This document shows, piece after piece, positions 18,062 through 27,133 of a DNA stretch of 64,000 nt. Numbering within the stretch: the stretch's first letter is position 1; every line of letters begins with the position of its first letter. The position numbers and the translations under genes are program-made. The notes beneath the pieces are model-generated. The model searched no databases and had not been told where the DNA came from. It was given only the letters and a program-made list of their open reading frames with translations. Source of the stretch: an uncultured Litorivicinus sp. (lineage in GTDB: Bacteria; Pseudomonadota; Gammaproteobacteria; Pseudomonadales; Litorivicinaceae); assembly GCA_902541775.1 (NCBI GenBank), contig CACBSE010000001.1, positions 42,559-106,558 of the forward strand, in the 5' to 3' direction.

Positions 18062-19065
18062 GCCGATTGCAGCCGGAAGCCCCGATCGCGAAGTTCGTTC
18101 AAGGATTGCCGTAATCCGTTTAAAGACAGCGGCGATTGAAGGCCCAATCGGGCAATCAACTCTTGGTGATGCGCTGCAGCGGAACCACCGACAAAAAGTG
18201 GAATCTTCTGATCAAGTTGCGATCGTAATCGGGTTAATTCAGTCGGAATGCGTGGATCATCGGCTGGATAGGTCAAAGACAAACTCACTGCACGCGCTCC
18301 AGATTGCATTGCGCAAGCTGCAATCTCATCTGCTGGGGTATTCGGTCCAAGATAGACAGGCAACCAGCCATCGACTGAGACAAGCGCAGCGATCATCAGA
18401 GCTCCTAGCTCATGAAGCTGTCCAGTTGGTGTGGTAATCACGATCTTCGGTTCGCTACCGGTAAAGGTTTCGCGAAATCGGAGGGCCCCAATAAACGTCC
18501 TCAAGTGCGCGGTTGCCATATGCTCATGTGCGATCCGAAGCTTTCCAAGCCTCGTGGACTCACCAATTTCACGAAGCAAAGGTCCGATCACTGTCTCGAG
18601 ATACACGGGCAGCGCTTGCTTCACAAGGCCCTCTTGTAGCAAATGATCAAAGCGGTGCTGATCCATGGTTTGAATTGCGAACAACATGGCGTCAACGGAG
18701 TCTTGCGTATCTGTGGACTCAAGCGGGTTGGACCAGCTTGGCCGATAGACCTCTGCTTGATTGTTTTGTGCTGCATCAAAGCGGCTGTCTTCGGAGACCA
18801 CGTCTCGAAGAGCCTCGAGAGACATCGGAGCAACATCGACCAAGCGGCGCCCATTGTGTTTCGCGATCCGGATCAGTCGCAGCCGTTCAATATCATAATC
18901 GCTGTAAAGTCTGCGCTTGGTATCACTACGCGCAGGCTCAACAACGTGGTAACGTTTCTCCCAGGCGCGAATCAAGTCGACCGTCAAACCAGTTCGATTG
19001 GCGACCAGGCGGATCGGATGTCGGGGTGCTGTGTCGATACTTGAAATCGTTTCTAAAGTAGCCAT
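18058..19065 (-). CDS. MerR-family regulator with B12-binding domains
   Basis: A CarH/LitR-like regulator of about 335 residues. An N-terminal MerR helix-turn-helix (LVANRTGLTVDLIRAWEKRY...RRLYSDYDIERLRLI) is followed by a helical cap domain and a cobalamin-binding Rossmann domain with TPTGQLHELGALMIAALVSV, whose His is the expected lower cobalt ligand. In light-sensing relatives the cap has W-x9-E-H; here EH is kept (AHEHMAT) but the Trp position is Thr (GESTRLG). ATG at 19065 gives the standard length; an ATG at 19107 would run through the presumed promoter. Divergent from the DnaJ-domain gene, cotranscribed with DUF6482. Confidence 0.87.
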   Translation of the reverse strand: MATLETISSIDTAPRHPIRLVANRTGLTVDLIRAWEKRYHVVEPARSDTKRRLYSDYDIERLRLIRIAKHNGRRLVDVAPMSLEALRDVVSEDSRFDAAQNNQAEVYRPSWSNPLESTDTQDSVDAMLFAIQTMDQHRFDHLLQEGLVKQALPVYLETVIGPLLREIGESTRLGKLRIAHEHMATAHLRTFIGALRFRETFTGSEPKIVITTPTGQLHELGALMIAALVSVDGWLPVYLGPNTPADEIAACAMQSGARAVSLSLTYPADDPRIPTELTRLRSQLDQKIPLFVGGSAAAHHQELIARLGLQSPLSLNGLRQSLNELRDRGFRLQSA

Positions 19066-19084
19066 ACCTGCTAGTGTGGCAATG

Positions 19085-19108
19085 TTGTCCCACTTTTGTC
19101 CAGACAAA
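19085..19108. promoter_or_regulatory. TTGTC repeats between the MerR-type regulator and the DnaJ-domain gene
   Basis: TTTGTC (19095-19100) and GACAAA (19103-19108) form an inverted repeat with a 2-bp centre, and a further TTGTCC lies at 19085-19090 in direct orientation. They occupy the only gap between two divergent genes, so they are a candidate operator for the adjacent regulator. B12-type MerR regulators often bind repeated short TTGT-containing elements near their own promoters; the match here is inferred. Confidence 0.4.
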
Positions 19109-19116
19109 TATAGAAC

Positions 19117-19623
19117 ATGAGAATACTCATTATCGCTCTAGTCGTCCTCGCGTTGGTTTATCTGCTCACCCGCGGATCTACCAAAGGCTGGATTGCGGAA
19201 AATAAATTCAAATTCATTGGTGGCGCTGTTGCGGTCGGTATCTTATTGCTTGTTGTCACAGGGAAACTGCCCGCTTTGGCGGCCCTCGCGGCACCGATCG
19301 CAGCTTTTGGCAGACGCTTGTGGAGCCTTCGCGGGCTCTTGTCGATGTTCCCGCAGCTTCGACAAATCCTCGGGCTCGGTGCAGCTACAGGGGCTGGTGC
19401 TGCGCACGCTAATCAGCAAAGACCGGCACGCGACGAACCAATGACCGTCAAGCGCGCCACTGAAATTCTTGGTGTCGATGAGAACGCAACACCCGCCGAG
19501 GTCAGGGCAGCACACAGAAAGCTCATGGGTAAAATGCATCCAGACAAAGACGGGACCGATTATCTTGCAGCGTTGATCAACGAGGCCCGAGATTTCCTGA
19601 TCGCTCGCCACCAAGACACTTAA
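19117..19623 (+). CDS. Membrane-anchored DnaJ-domain protein
   Basis: A 168-residue protein with two N-terminal hydrophobic segments (about 2-18 and 33-48), a further apolar stretch to about 65, a linker, and a C-terminal J domain (112-165) carrying the essential HPD at 141-143 (KMHPDKDG). It should recruit and stimulate a DnaK-type Hsp70 at the inner membrane, J domain in the cytoplasm. No Gly/Phe-rich or zinc-finger region is present, so it is a type III J protein. The ATG lacks a strong ribosome site. Its 3' end overlaps the convergent antiporter gene by 47 nt. Confidence 0.85.
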   Translation: MRILIIALVVLALVYLLTRGSTKGWIAENKFKFIGGAVAVGILLLVVTGKLPALAALAAPIAAFGRRLWSLRGLLSMFPQLRQILGLGAATGAGAAHANQQRPARDEPMTVKRATEILGVDENATPAEVRAAHRKLMGKMHPDKDGTDYLAALINEARDFLIARHQDT

Positions 19624-21160
19624 GAACAGCTTTCCCAAGGCCAAAACCCGCAGCGTCGTGAGCATCGTAAATGAGATTCGCACCCGCATCCTCCACCCGA
19701 GCAATGGCATGATGAGAATGTGTACTAACCGCAATCACGCCCTCAAAACCCCGTTCCCTTAAACGATTCGTAGCCCAATACTGTGATTCAGGTTCGGGCA
19801 TCGTTAGTACCACAGCTTCAAGTCGACCAAAACGCAAGTTATTCCAAAAACCAGGGTCCTCAGCATCAGCAAATACGACTCTACGACCAGCCTGACGGTG
19901 CGTTTCCAATTTGCCCGGATCAGCATCAATACCTACAACTTTCTCACCGTCATCCGTGAGGCTATCGAAAACAGCTGTTCCGATTCGACCCATCCCGATG
20001 ACAAGCACGTGTGCCCCACCTAACGTCAACGGTTGCTCATCTGGATGACGATCCGTTCGCTCAAGACGCATTAGTGGCCTCTCAAATCGCTCATACAATT
20101 CATGCGCAAACCGGTTCAACGGCGCAGAAATTACAAAACTCAAGGTCACAGCAACAGCAATAACAGGAATTACCGATGTTGGAATCAAGCCAGTACCCGC
20201 CCAACTTGCGGCCACGATGAGGGCAAATTCGGAATACGAAAACAATGTGATCGAAATTAAAAACGCCGTGTAGGAGCGAAGCCGAATGACTAACAAAAGC
20301 GCAAACAACACAATCAGTTTAATCGGCAGAAGAAGTAGCAGTGGTATTGCGTCCATCAGAATCTGGAGATCGAGCGGGACTTGCATCCCAACACGCAGAA
20401 AGAACGCAATCAGCAGTAACTCGCGGATACCCCAAAGATAGTTCGCAAGGCCCTTTGCCACCGGATGGTTCGCAAACACCATCCCCATGACAAGCGCACC
20501 AAGTTCACCACTGACCCCAACAGCTTTAAATAATTGAGCACCAAGAACCAACGCAATGAGAACGCCAACCAATAACTGCAATTCTGGTTCTGGAGACAAT
20601 TTTTCGAGACTCTTTCTCAATATCGGAGCAACCAGTGGAATCACGAGTAATCCAAGCGCATACGGTGAGGGCGCCGAATCACCACCAATCGCTAATAAAG
20701 TCACCGCAATAAGATCCTGAAGAACCAGAATACTTATCGACAAGCGACCATGAAACGCACGGATTTCTCGACGCGCCTCGAGCCCCTTTGCAGCGACGAC
20801 CGTACTCGAAAAACCAAGGATTAGCGCCAACGTAATCTTCATCTCGGTCGACAAATCCTGCGTAAGAGCAAACACCAAAATCAGGGCCGACAACATGAGA
20901 TGCAGGAGAGTGCCGAATGCGACGTCAAATCGCAAGATTGATTTGGGATTCATTTTTAAGCCAACCGCGAACAGCAGTAGCTCTACACCGATTTCTGATG
21001 GCACATCGAGCCAATGATTAACATCGCCAAGACCGTTTGCGGCAAAAAGAGCGCCAACCGTTAAATAACCAACCAGAGGAGGTAATGCGAGCCAACGAGC
21101 AATTTGCCCTGCCCCCCAAGCGCCAGCAATCCAAATCAATACTGTCGGCATTATAAGCAT
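19577..21160 (-). CDS. Kef-type monovalent cation:proton antiporter (CPA2) with RCK domain
   Basis: A 527-residue inner-membrane CPA2 antiporter: about twelve hydrophobic segments over residues 1-370 (LALPPLVGYLTVGALFAANG, ALILGFSSTVVAAKGLE, SGELGALVMGMVFA), then an NAD-binding RCK/TrkA-N domain beginning at VLVIGMGRIGTAVFDSL. This matches KefB/YbaL-like potassium or sodium/proton exchangers gated by nucleotide. ATG at 21160 is chosen because GGAGG lies 8 nt upstream; that start sits inside the end of epmB, so translation is probably coupled. Ion specificity cannot be read from the sequence. Confidence 0.9.
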   Translation of the reverse strand: MLIMPTVLIWIAGAWGAGQIARWLALPPLVGYLTVGALFAANGLGDVNHWLDVPSEIGVELLLFAVGLKMNPKSILRFDVAFGTLLHLMLSALILVFALTQDLSTEMKITLALILGFSSTVVAAKGLEARREIRAFHGRLSISILVLQDLIAVTLLAIGGDSAPSPYALGLLVIPLVAPILRKSLEKLSPEPELQLLVGVLIALVLGAQLFKAVGVSGELGALVMGMVFANHPVAKGLANYLWGIRELLLIAFFLRVGMQVPLDLQILMDAIPLLLLLPIKLIVLFALLLVIRLRSYTAFLISITLFSYSEFALIVAASWAGTGLIPTSVIPVIAVAVTLSFVISAPLNRFAHELYERFERPLMRLERTDRHPDEQPLTLGGAHVLVIGMGRIGTAVFDSLTDDGEKVVGIDADPGKLETHRQAGRRVVFADAEDPGFWNNLRFGRLEAVVLTMPEPESQYWATNRLRERGFEGVIAVSTHSHHAIARVEDAGANLIYDAHDAAGFGLGKAVLKCLGGERSGNLGPR

Positions 21161-22137
21161 GCCGTTTCCCTCCATGGCATTTTGTGCCCTACACCCGGTA
21201 CCTCCCTCACAAGTTTTGGGACGAGATATCCTGGAAGTGCATTCAATAACGCCTCATGTAGTGCGGCCACTTCTTTGTCGGTCACATCAAAGTGATGTGC
21301 ACCAGCAACGCGATCCAATACATTGAGATAGTAGGGGTCGATCCCCACCTCGAACACCCGTTCACTCAGAGTAATGAGGCTTTCTGCCGAATCATTTACT
21401 CCACGTAAAATCACGGCTTGATTCAGTACCGAACGGCAGACTACTCTTAATCGACCGACAGCATGCATCACAGACTCATCAACTTCATTGGCATGGTTGA
21501 TATGCAAGACCATGACAACAGGCAATCGTGTGGTTGCAAGCGTCTCACACAAAGCAACTGTGACCCGGGCGGGGATCACCACCGGCAACCGACTGTGGAT
21601 GCGTAAGCGCGTAATGGTTGGTATCAAGTCAAGTCGTGATAATAGATCCCGAATCGAGAAGTCATCAGCCATCAAAGGATCACCGCCTGATAAAATGACT
21701 TCGTTAATTTCAGGGTGTTCGATCAAATATTTGATTAGCAAATCAACATCACGTGAGGTCAGTGTCTGTTCTTGATACGGAAAATGGCGCCGGAAACAGT
21801 AACGACAGTTGATGGCACAACCACCACGATAAATCAGGAGAACCCGCGAACGATATTTGTGGAGGACACCAGGTAACGCACTGTCGAATTCATCCAAAGG
21901 ATCAGTCACAAAACCTGGATTCAGGATACGTTCATCAACAACAGAAAGCACCTGTCTCAAAAGTGGGTCATGCGGATCGCCGGGGACCATTCGCGTGATA
22001 AAGGGTTCGGGGACCCGAACTGAAAAAGCCGGCGTGTGATCAACACCCAGTACTTGGGTAGCATCCAGTCCGAGACGTGTGAGTAGCACTTCGGAGCTTG
22101 TCACGCTGCTGGCTAACTCCTGTTGCCACGAATTCAC
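21151..22137 (-). CDS. epmB: EF-P beta-lysylation enzyme EpmB (lysine 2,3-aminomutase)
   Basis: Radical SAM lysine 2,3-aminomutase, 328 residues, converting (S)-alpha-lysine to (R)-beta-lysine, which EpmA attaches to elongation factor P so that ribosomes pass polyproline stretches. The cluster motif is C107-x3-C111-x2-C114 in GCAINCRYCFRRHFPY. The PLP Lys is expected in GYLVPKLVREVPG near the end. The short length, lacking the long terminal extensions of clostridial aminomutases, fits EpmB. GTG start, overlapping ribE by 4 nt. epmA and efp are not in the window. Confidence 0.93.
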   Translation of the reverse strand: MNSWQQELASSVTSSEVLLTRLGLDATQVLGVDHTPAFSVRVPEPFITRMVPGDPHDPLLRQVLSVVDERILNPGFVTDPLDEFDSALPGVLHKYRSRVLLIYRGGCAINCRYCFRRHFPYQEQTLTSRDVDLLIKYLIEHPEINEVILSGGDPLMADDFSIRDLLSRLDLIPTITRLRIHSRLPVVIPARVTVALCETLATTRLPVVMVLHINHANEVDESVMHAVGRLRVVCRSVLNQAVILRGVNDSAESLITLSERVFEVGIDPYYLNVLDRVAGAHHFDVTDKEVAALHEALLNALPGYLVPKLVREVPGVGHKMPWRETACL

Positions 22138-22745
22138 AATCGCTGTTCCAATACTCGCTCAACAGTATCGACGATCGCTTGGGTTTGGGAATCAATTTCA
22201 AGATTCAACGAGTCACCGACTGTGACTCGACCAAAAGTCGTTAATTCACGGGTTTCAGGAATCAAATGTATACTCAAGTGCCCGTCTCGCTCCGTATCAC
22301 CGACGGTTAATGAGCATCCATTCAGTGAGACATAGCCCTTTGGCAGCGCGTACTTTTTCAGCGCTTCCGGAATAGCCCACCACACTGCCAGATTTGCGTC
22401 AGTTTCTACCACTTCGGTCACTTGAGCTCGCCCATGTATGTGCCCGGACAACACATGACCACCAATTTCATCACCAAAACGAGCCGCGCGCTCCACATTA
22501 ACAACATGGCCGACCTTCAAATCACCGAGATTTGTCAGTCGCAACGTTTCATCAATCACATCAAAATCTACACCATGCTTATCCCAACCGACGACTGTCA
22601 AACAAACGCCATTGATTGCAACAGATGCGCCCGTTTCCAGCCCCTGGTCGCGGCCGGTTGGTAATCTAACCTGGAGACGACGAATTCCTCCGTGATCCTG
22701 AATCTGAGTGACTTCACCCAAGCCCTGAACAATCCCTGTGAACAT
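22134..22745 (-). CDS. ribE: Riboflavin synthase, alpha chain
   Basis: Riboflavin synthase of 203 residues, joining two 6,7-dimethyl-8-ribityllumazine molecules to give riboflavin. The N-terminus MFTGIVQGLGEV is diagnostic, and two lumazine-binding repeats are visible, the second starting near residue 98 with HIHGRAQV. Overlaps ubiI-like by 1 nt (TAATG) and epmB by 4 nt, so it belongs to the ygfB-pepP-ubiH operon. It is not beside the other rib genes, which would be elsewhere. No FMN riboswitch is seen upstream. Confidence 0.96.
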   Translation of the reverse strand: MFTGIVQGLGEVTQIQDHGGIRRLQVRLPTGRDQGLETGASVAINGVCLTVVGWDKHGVDFDVIDETLRLTNLGDLKVGHVVNVERAARFGDEIGGHVLSGHIHGRAQVTEVVETDANLAVWWAIPEALKKYALPKGYVSLNGCSLTVGDTERDGHLSIHLIPETRELTTFGRVTVGDSLNLEIDSQTQAIVDTVERVLEQRL

Positions 22746-23866
22746 TAACCAGCTAACTCCTGAATCAACGATCGAATCGTTGGATGACGATCCGCTGTTC
22801 GTAATGCAAAACTCCGCCCCAATTGAAGCAGCGGCTGATCAGAACGAAACACATCGGAAAAAAGGCCCATCACCATGGCAACAGTCCGCTGCTCAAAACG
22901 CCGGTCACGCGAAACAGTTCGTGCAATGCGATCACCACGGGCTGAAGGAGCACTTGCCAACGTCTGTTGTAACGCAAGCACATCTGTAAATCCAAGGTTC
23001 GCTCCAAGACCTGCCAACGGCAAAATGCCGTGTGCAGTATCGCCGATGGCTAACAAACATCCGAGAGAATCCTGCTTCAATGATTGCTGAGACAGCGGAA
23101 TCCAAATCGGTTCATCGACGAAACTCAAGGCACCTCGTACCGACTCACTGGTCTGAGTGATCGTTAAAGATAATATCTCGATTGAATACCCTTTGAGTTC
23201 AGACGCAGTGTCGAGATCCAACGACCAAACCAGGCTCACACGATGCTCACCGTCCCGATCAGGTAATGGCAGCAGTGCTAGCGGGCCACATTCAGTAAAA
23301 ATTTGAAACGCCTCCCCATTATGGGGTTGCTCGCTTCTCAATGTCCCAACGACTGCCATCTGCCGATAACCACCATCGACAATTTCGAAACCAGAGGCAA
23401 GTGCCGTGTGTGCTTGGCGTCCCTCGGCAAAGATCACTAAATCAGCATCACGCTCTTTCTTGGGGAGCGTCAACACGCCTCGTTGCGAAACGGACTCAAC
23501 CCGCTCCGAAACACAATCGATACCTGATTCAGCAACCCGTGCTAGTAATTGATTGCGAACCCAATCTGCCTCAACCAAATGACCAAGGGCGGCTTCGGTA
23601 AAGGTGACTCGTGCATCACTCCGTGCATCAATCACATGCATAGATTGATAAGCACAGAGTCTTTCATCGGGTGCCCACGCACCAAGCTCTGTGAGCAACT
23701 GAGTTGATCGCGACCCCAGCGCCCAAACGCGCGGATCGGCTTCCAACGACAAGGCCTTCTGCTCGAATCCTTGTGGATCGAAGAGGGTAACTGAATGTCC
23801 TGCTTTCTGACACACCAAAGCTGCCGCCGAACCAATTGAACCTGCACCGATCACCGCGGTTTTCAA
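22745..23866 (-). CDS. UbiI/VisC-type FAD monooxygenase, ubiquinone pathway
   Basis: FAD-dependent aromatic hydroxylase of the UbiH/UbiI/UbiF group, about 373 residues, acting on polyprenylphenol rings in ubiquinone synthesis. An N-terminal GxGxxG dinucleotide site is in KTAVIGAGSIGSAAALVC, and the FAD phosphate motif is IGDTAHGILPLAGLGANLGF. The TTG at 23866 is the likely start: GGGGA lies upstream, it overlaps the previous stop as TTGA, and upstream codons would run deep into the preceding gene. Position after pepP-ubiH matches visC/ubiI, though which ring position it hydroxylates is inferred. Confidence 0.87.
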   Translation of the reverse strand: MKTAVIGAGSIGSAAALVCQKAGHSVTLFDPQGFEQKALSLEADPRVWALGSRSTQLLTELGAWAPDERLCAYQSMHVIDARSDARVTFTEAALGHLVEADWVRNQLLARVAESGIDCVSERVESVSQRGVLTLPKKERDADLVIFAEGRQAHTALASGFEIVDGGYRQMAVVGTLRSEQPHNGEAFQIFTECGPLALLPLPDRDGEHRVSLVWSLDLDTASELKGYSIEILSLTITQTSESVRGALSFVDEPIWIPLSQQSLKQDSLGCLLAIGDTAHGILPLAGLGANLGFTDVLALQQTLASAPSARGDRIARTVSRDRRFEQRTVAMVMGLFSDVFRSDQPLLQLGRSFALRTADRHPTIRSLIQELAG

Positions 23867-24966
23867 GAAACAATCCCCATACCGGCCTCGGCAATTTTGG
23901 TCTTCAGCCACGGACTTTGGTCAACGGCCGCCATACCGAGACTGGTTAAAATTTTTCGCGGCAATAGATCACGATCAAATAATGCCTCGAGACTCGAGGA
24001 GGCTAGTCGTGTTTTGTCCCGATTCGGTTTCCAATTCGTAAACGCCCTTCGAATCGCGGTGTCAGGATCTGACTGCTTGAGTTCAGCGGTGATTTGCATC
24101 ACCCCGCGAAGGGCAAGATTCAAGCCCTGGCCTGCAACCGGATGAATCGTCTGCGCACCATTACCGATCAATACAATGCCTGGACGATAGGGCTGATCAA
24201 TCCATCGTTCGATCAATGGAATTACCAGAGGATCTGTCGCGAGTTCAATTGACCCAAGCTCGTCAGTCATCGCATCCCTTAGCGCTTCAATCAGCGCTGT
24301 AGACGATTGCTGGAATTGCTCAGCGTGAGCTGGACTGAGAGACCAGACAAATCCATAGACATCTGGCTCGATGGGTAACAATGCCAACGGTCCCGTACCG
24401 ACGAAGCGCTCATAGGCACGCCCTTTCTTCGGGGCGCTGACACGAATACGGCCTAAAATTGCAGAGCGACCAAAGGGTCTGTAATGCGCGGTCAATCCCA
24501 ACATCTCAGTGAGGTGACTACGGCCACCATCAGCCAGAATCACAAGATCCGGAGTGACTTCTTCGCCAGTCGCCAGCTGAATATGAGGATTTGCTCGCGC
24601 ACTTCGCGCATGGATAGTCTCAACAGCGGTCGGTTCAACGTTGTTTGATACATGCCGTGCCACAGCGCTTTCAAGGGCTTGTGAACAGATGACCCGACCG
24701 AATCGCGAATATCCGCACTCGGCTGCTTGCAACAAGATGGAGCTTGGCAATCCTTTCTCGTTCACAAGGATTTCGGTGAGGTCTTCGCCTGCCTCAAGGT
24801 CTACGCCCATGCGCTCGAGTAAAAGGAGCGTGGACTCAGCGAGGGCAAGCGACATCGTCGGCTTGTTGATTGAGGGATCAAACAAACGAACTTGATGTTC
24901 ATCATCGACCAGCGCACGTGCCGCAATCATCCCTATCGGTCCGCCACCGATAATACTCACCTCCAC
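23863..24966 (-). CDS. ubiH: UbiH-type FAD monooxygenase, ubiquinone pathway
   Basis: Ubiquinone hydroxylase of 367 residues. The N-terminal FAD site is EVSIIGGGPIGMIAARAL, and LIGNGAQTIHPVAGQGLNLA is the UbiH/COQ6 family signature. Start GTG at 24966, 2 nt after pepP. The pepP-ubiH-ubiI order is a long-known gammaproteobacterial operon. Together with its downstream paralogue it should introduce hydroxyl groups on the quinone ring, within the Ubi metabolon in the cytoplasm. Confidence 0.9.
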   Translation of the reverse strand: MEVSIIGGGPIGMIAARALVDDEHQVRLFDPSINKPTMSLALAESTLLLLERMGVDLEAGEDLTEILVNEKGLPSSILLQAAECGYSRFGRVICSQALESAVARHVSNNVEPTAVETIHARSARANPHIQLATGEEVTPDLVILADGGRSHLTEMLGLTAHYRPFGRSAILGRIRVSAPKKGRAYERFVGTGPLALLPIEPDVYGFVWSLSPAHAEQFQQSSTALIEALRDAMTDELGSIELATDPLVIPLIERWIDQPYRPGIVLIGNGAQTIHPVAGQGLNLALRGVMQITAELKQSDPDTAIRRAFTNWKPNRDKTRLASSSLEALFDRDLLPRKILTSLGMAAVDQSPWLKTKIAEAGMGIVS

Positions 24967-24968
24967 GA

Positions 24969-26261
24969 TTAGCCTCGCATTAGGGTTTCGATATCAGATC
25001 GCTCTTTTGGCACTTTTGATGTCAAAATATCGGGATCTTGGTTGGTAATCAGGACATCATCTTCAATGCGGATACCAATACCGCGATATCTTTCAGGGGC
25101 ATCGGATCGTTGATCGATGTATAGGCCTGGCTCACATGTAATCACCATGCCTTCAGACAATTCAACAGGCTGGCCGTCATCCTCATAAGCGCCAACATCA
25201 TGCACATCGAGGCCCAGAAAATGTCCTGTTCCGTGCATGTAATATGGAAGATATCGCTTCTCTTCAAGGGCGGATTCAAGGGAACCCTCGATAATGTTTA
25301 GGTCGATCAAACCTTCAGTGAGTCTGCGGAGGGCGGCCTCATGAAATTGTTTGATCGAATTCCCGACGACCATGGCCTGAATCGCCTTAGCCTGTGCGCT
25401 CAGCACTACGTCATACAAATCGGCTTGCGCGCTTGAGAATGACCCATTAATCGGGAAGGTACGGGTTATATCACCCGCATATCCTTGAACTTCGCAACCG
25501 GCATCAATCAACACGAGATCACCGTCCTGCAATCGATCAGCGCGATCGATGTAGTGTAGAATACATGCATTGCTACCACCGCCAACAATGGTCTGATAAG
25601 CGACCGCGGGCGAGCCCTCCATTCGGAAACAATGCTCCACGATAGACGCCAATTGATCTTCAGTCATATCGGGTTCACAGGACTGCATTGCTGCGACATG
25701 ACCCAATGCAGAAATCCGTCCCGCCTCACGCATTGCGGTGATTTCTTCATCGGACTTGATGAGACGCGCCTGATGCAAATGACGAGATAAATCAGCACGA
25801 TGCGATAACAAGTCTTGGCGTCTCGACTTGATACTCTTCGATTTGATCGCTTGGTCCACGATCGCTGCCGATTGCATGCACTGAAATGGATACTCAAGCC
25901 AAACAACATCCATTAACAGACGCCCGAGTTCCGTATCGAGCGCATCAATTGGAAATCCCTCATCAATGCCTAACTGAGTCTGCACGTTCTCAGGTCCTAG
26001 GCGCCGGCCGGTCCAAACCTCTTGATCAGGGTTTTTAGGTCGCACAAACAAGCGATCTGGCTGATTCGGACCGATCACAAGGACCGCATCAGGCTCAGTG
26101 AAGCCGGTTAAATACCAGAAATCGCTCGACTGTCGAAAAGGGTACTCGGCATCCCGATTTCGAACGATCTCATGCGCTGCCGAAACAATCGCGAGCGATT
26201 TAGCAGGCATCAATGCCTTCAGATGGTCGCGTCGCTGCTGATAAACATTCAAAGAAAACAT
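24969..26261 (-). CDS. pepP: Xaa-Pro aminopeptidase II
   Basis: Proline aminopeptidase P, about 430 residues, a pita-bread dinuclear metallopeptidase removing residues before proline. Metal ligands are visible in order: LVLIDAGCEVQGYAGDITRT (two Asp), HGTGHFLGLDVHD (His), VITCEPGLYI (Glu) and GIGIRIEDDVLIT (Glu). The N-terminal creatinase-type domain includes YPFRQSSDFWYLTGF, typical for PepP. ATG at 26261 or the GTG just before it (26264) starts the gene. Follows ygfB by 11 nt. Confidence 0.95.
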   Translation of the reverse strand: MFSLNVYQQRRDHLKALMPAKSLAIVSAAHEIVRNRDAEYPFRQSSDFWYLTGFTEPDAVLVIGPNQPDRLFVRPKNPDQEVWTGRRLGPENVQTQLGIDEGFPIDALDTELGRLLMDVVWLEYPFQCMQSAAIVDQAIKSKSIKSRRQDLLSHRADLSRHLHQARLIKSDEEITAMREAGRISALGHVAAMQSCEPDMTEDQLASIVEHCFRMEGSPAVAYQTIVGGGSNACILHYIDRADRLQDGDLVLIDAGCEVQGYAGDITRTFPINGSFSSAQADLYDVVLSAQAKAIQAMVVGNSIKQFHEAALRRLTEGLIDLNIIEGSLESALEEKRYLPYYMHGTGHFLGLDVHDVGAYEDDGQPVELSEGMVITCEPGLYIDQRSDAPERYRGIGIRIEDDVLITNQDPDILTSKVPKERSDIETLMRG

Positions 26262-26272
26262 CACGTACTCGC

Positions 26273-26836
26273 TTAATGAACGATTGGCTCATTCGATGCT
26301 TCATTGTGGTCGCCACGGAGTTCGGTAGCGATCAGAAGCGATGCCAATCTTACGTGTTCACTGACGTCGGTAAACGCTTTTTCAAGGGATTCATCATCAC
26401 CATCCGCTTCGATCCTTGCGATTTCAGATAAATCCTCTAACGCTTGGCGAACGTCTTTAGACAGTTTTCGCTCCTTTGACAGTTCACCAGACAAACCAAG
26501 ACCCGCGAGGAAGGACTCGCACCAGGCTCCCAGCGCATCAGCTCGCTCTTCAATGAGCTCGTCGTCTTCGGGCAACAACATTTCAAAGTCCAAACCGATC
26601 CCGCTCCAGCTCTCATGAAGACTTCCAAAAAGGGTCTCAAGCGTGCTTGCAATTTGGGTGATAGCACCCGGCTGAAGATCTGCATATTCGGCTAAGCGAG
26701 CAACGTATTCATCCGGCTTCAGATGCATATCGGCAGCCATCAAACCCGCAAGTAACCCCTGGACTTCTGACGCCCGAATATCGCAATTCTGGTCGACTAA
26801 CCAATCATCCACCGGACGATATAACTCTGTGATCAC
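26273..26836 (-). CDS. ygfB: UPF0149 (YgfB) family protein
   Basis: A 187-residue YgfB/UPF0149 protein, all-alpha and cytoplasmic. In Pseudomonas aeruginosa YgfB modulates ampDh3 expression and beta-lactam tolerance; a similar role here is not established. Characteristic parts are EVQGLLAGLMAADM near residue 22 and ALGAWCESFLAGLGLSG at about 105. GTG start with a perfect AGGAGG at 6 nt spacing, so this non-ATG start is secure. First gene of the pepP-ubi operon and divergent from the zapA block. Confidence 0.93.
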   Translation of the reverse strand: MITELYRPVDDWLVDQNCDIRASEVQGLLAGLMAADMHLKPDEYVARLAEYADLQPGAITQIASTLETLFGSLHESWSGIGLDFEMLLPEDDELIEERADALGAWCESFLAGLGLSGELSKERKLSKDVRQALEDLSEIARIEADGDDESLEKAFTDVSEHVRLASLLIATELRGDHNEASNEPIVH

Positions 26837-26926
26837 CGAGTACCTCCTGAGACATCAATCGTATCACGTCTGTTGTGCCGACGAGTGAGCAGACGTATGA
26901 TGTTTGGGTGTTATCAGGAAACCTAA

Positions 26927-27133
26927 ATGCATAATGATTTGCAGGAGTTGGAACAGCAAGTTGAGAAACTGATCCAACTTTCAGAACGTCTCAATCAGGA
27001 AAACCGCCACTTGCGGAAGCAACAGGCGGTGTTAAAACGTGCGCGAGCAGAGCTGTTGAAACAACGCGACGAAGCACGACAGCACATCGATGCTGTCCTT
27101 GGGCGGCTCAAAAACTACGAGGTGCTATCATGA
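26927..27133 (+). CDS. Short coiled-coil protein (TIGR02449, ZapB-like)
   Basis: A 68-residue protein that is almost entirely one charged coiled coil (LEQQVEKLIQLSERLNQENR and the following Arg/Lys-rich heptads). It matches the TIGR02449 group found immediately before zapA in gammaproteobacteria. It resembles ZapB in size and composition, which suggests a role at the division ring with ZapA, but this is inference. Its end overlaps zapA by 4 nt (ATGA). Confidence 0.88.
   Translation: MHNDLQELEQQVEKLIQLSERLNQENRHLRKQQAVLKRARAELLKQRDEARQHIDAVLGRLKNYEVLS

Noticed and set aside
18513..19061. 182-codon ORF antisense to the MerR-type regulator
   Set aside because: The opposite strand has a clear multi-domain regulator; this frame has no motif or start signal.
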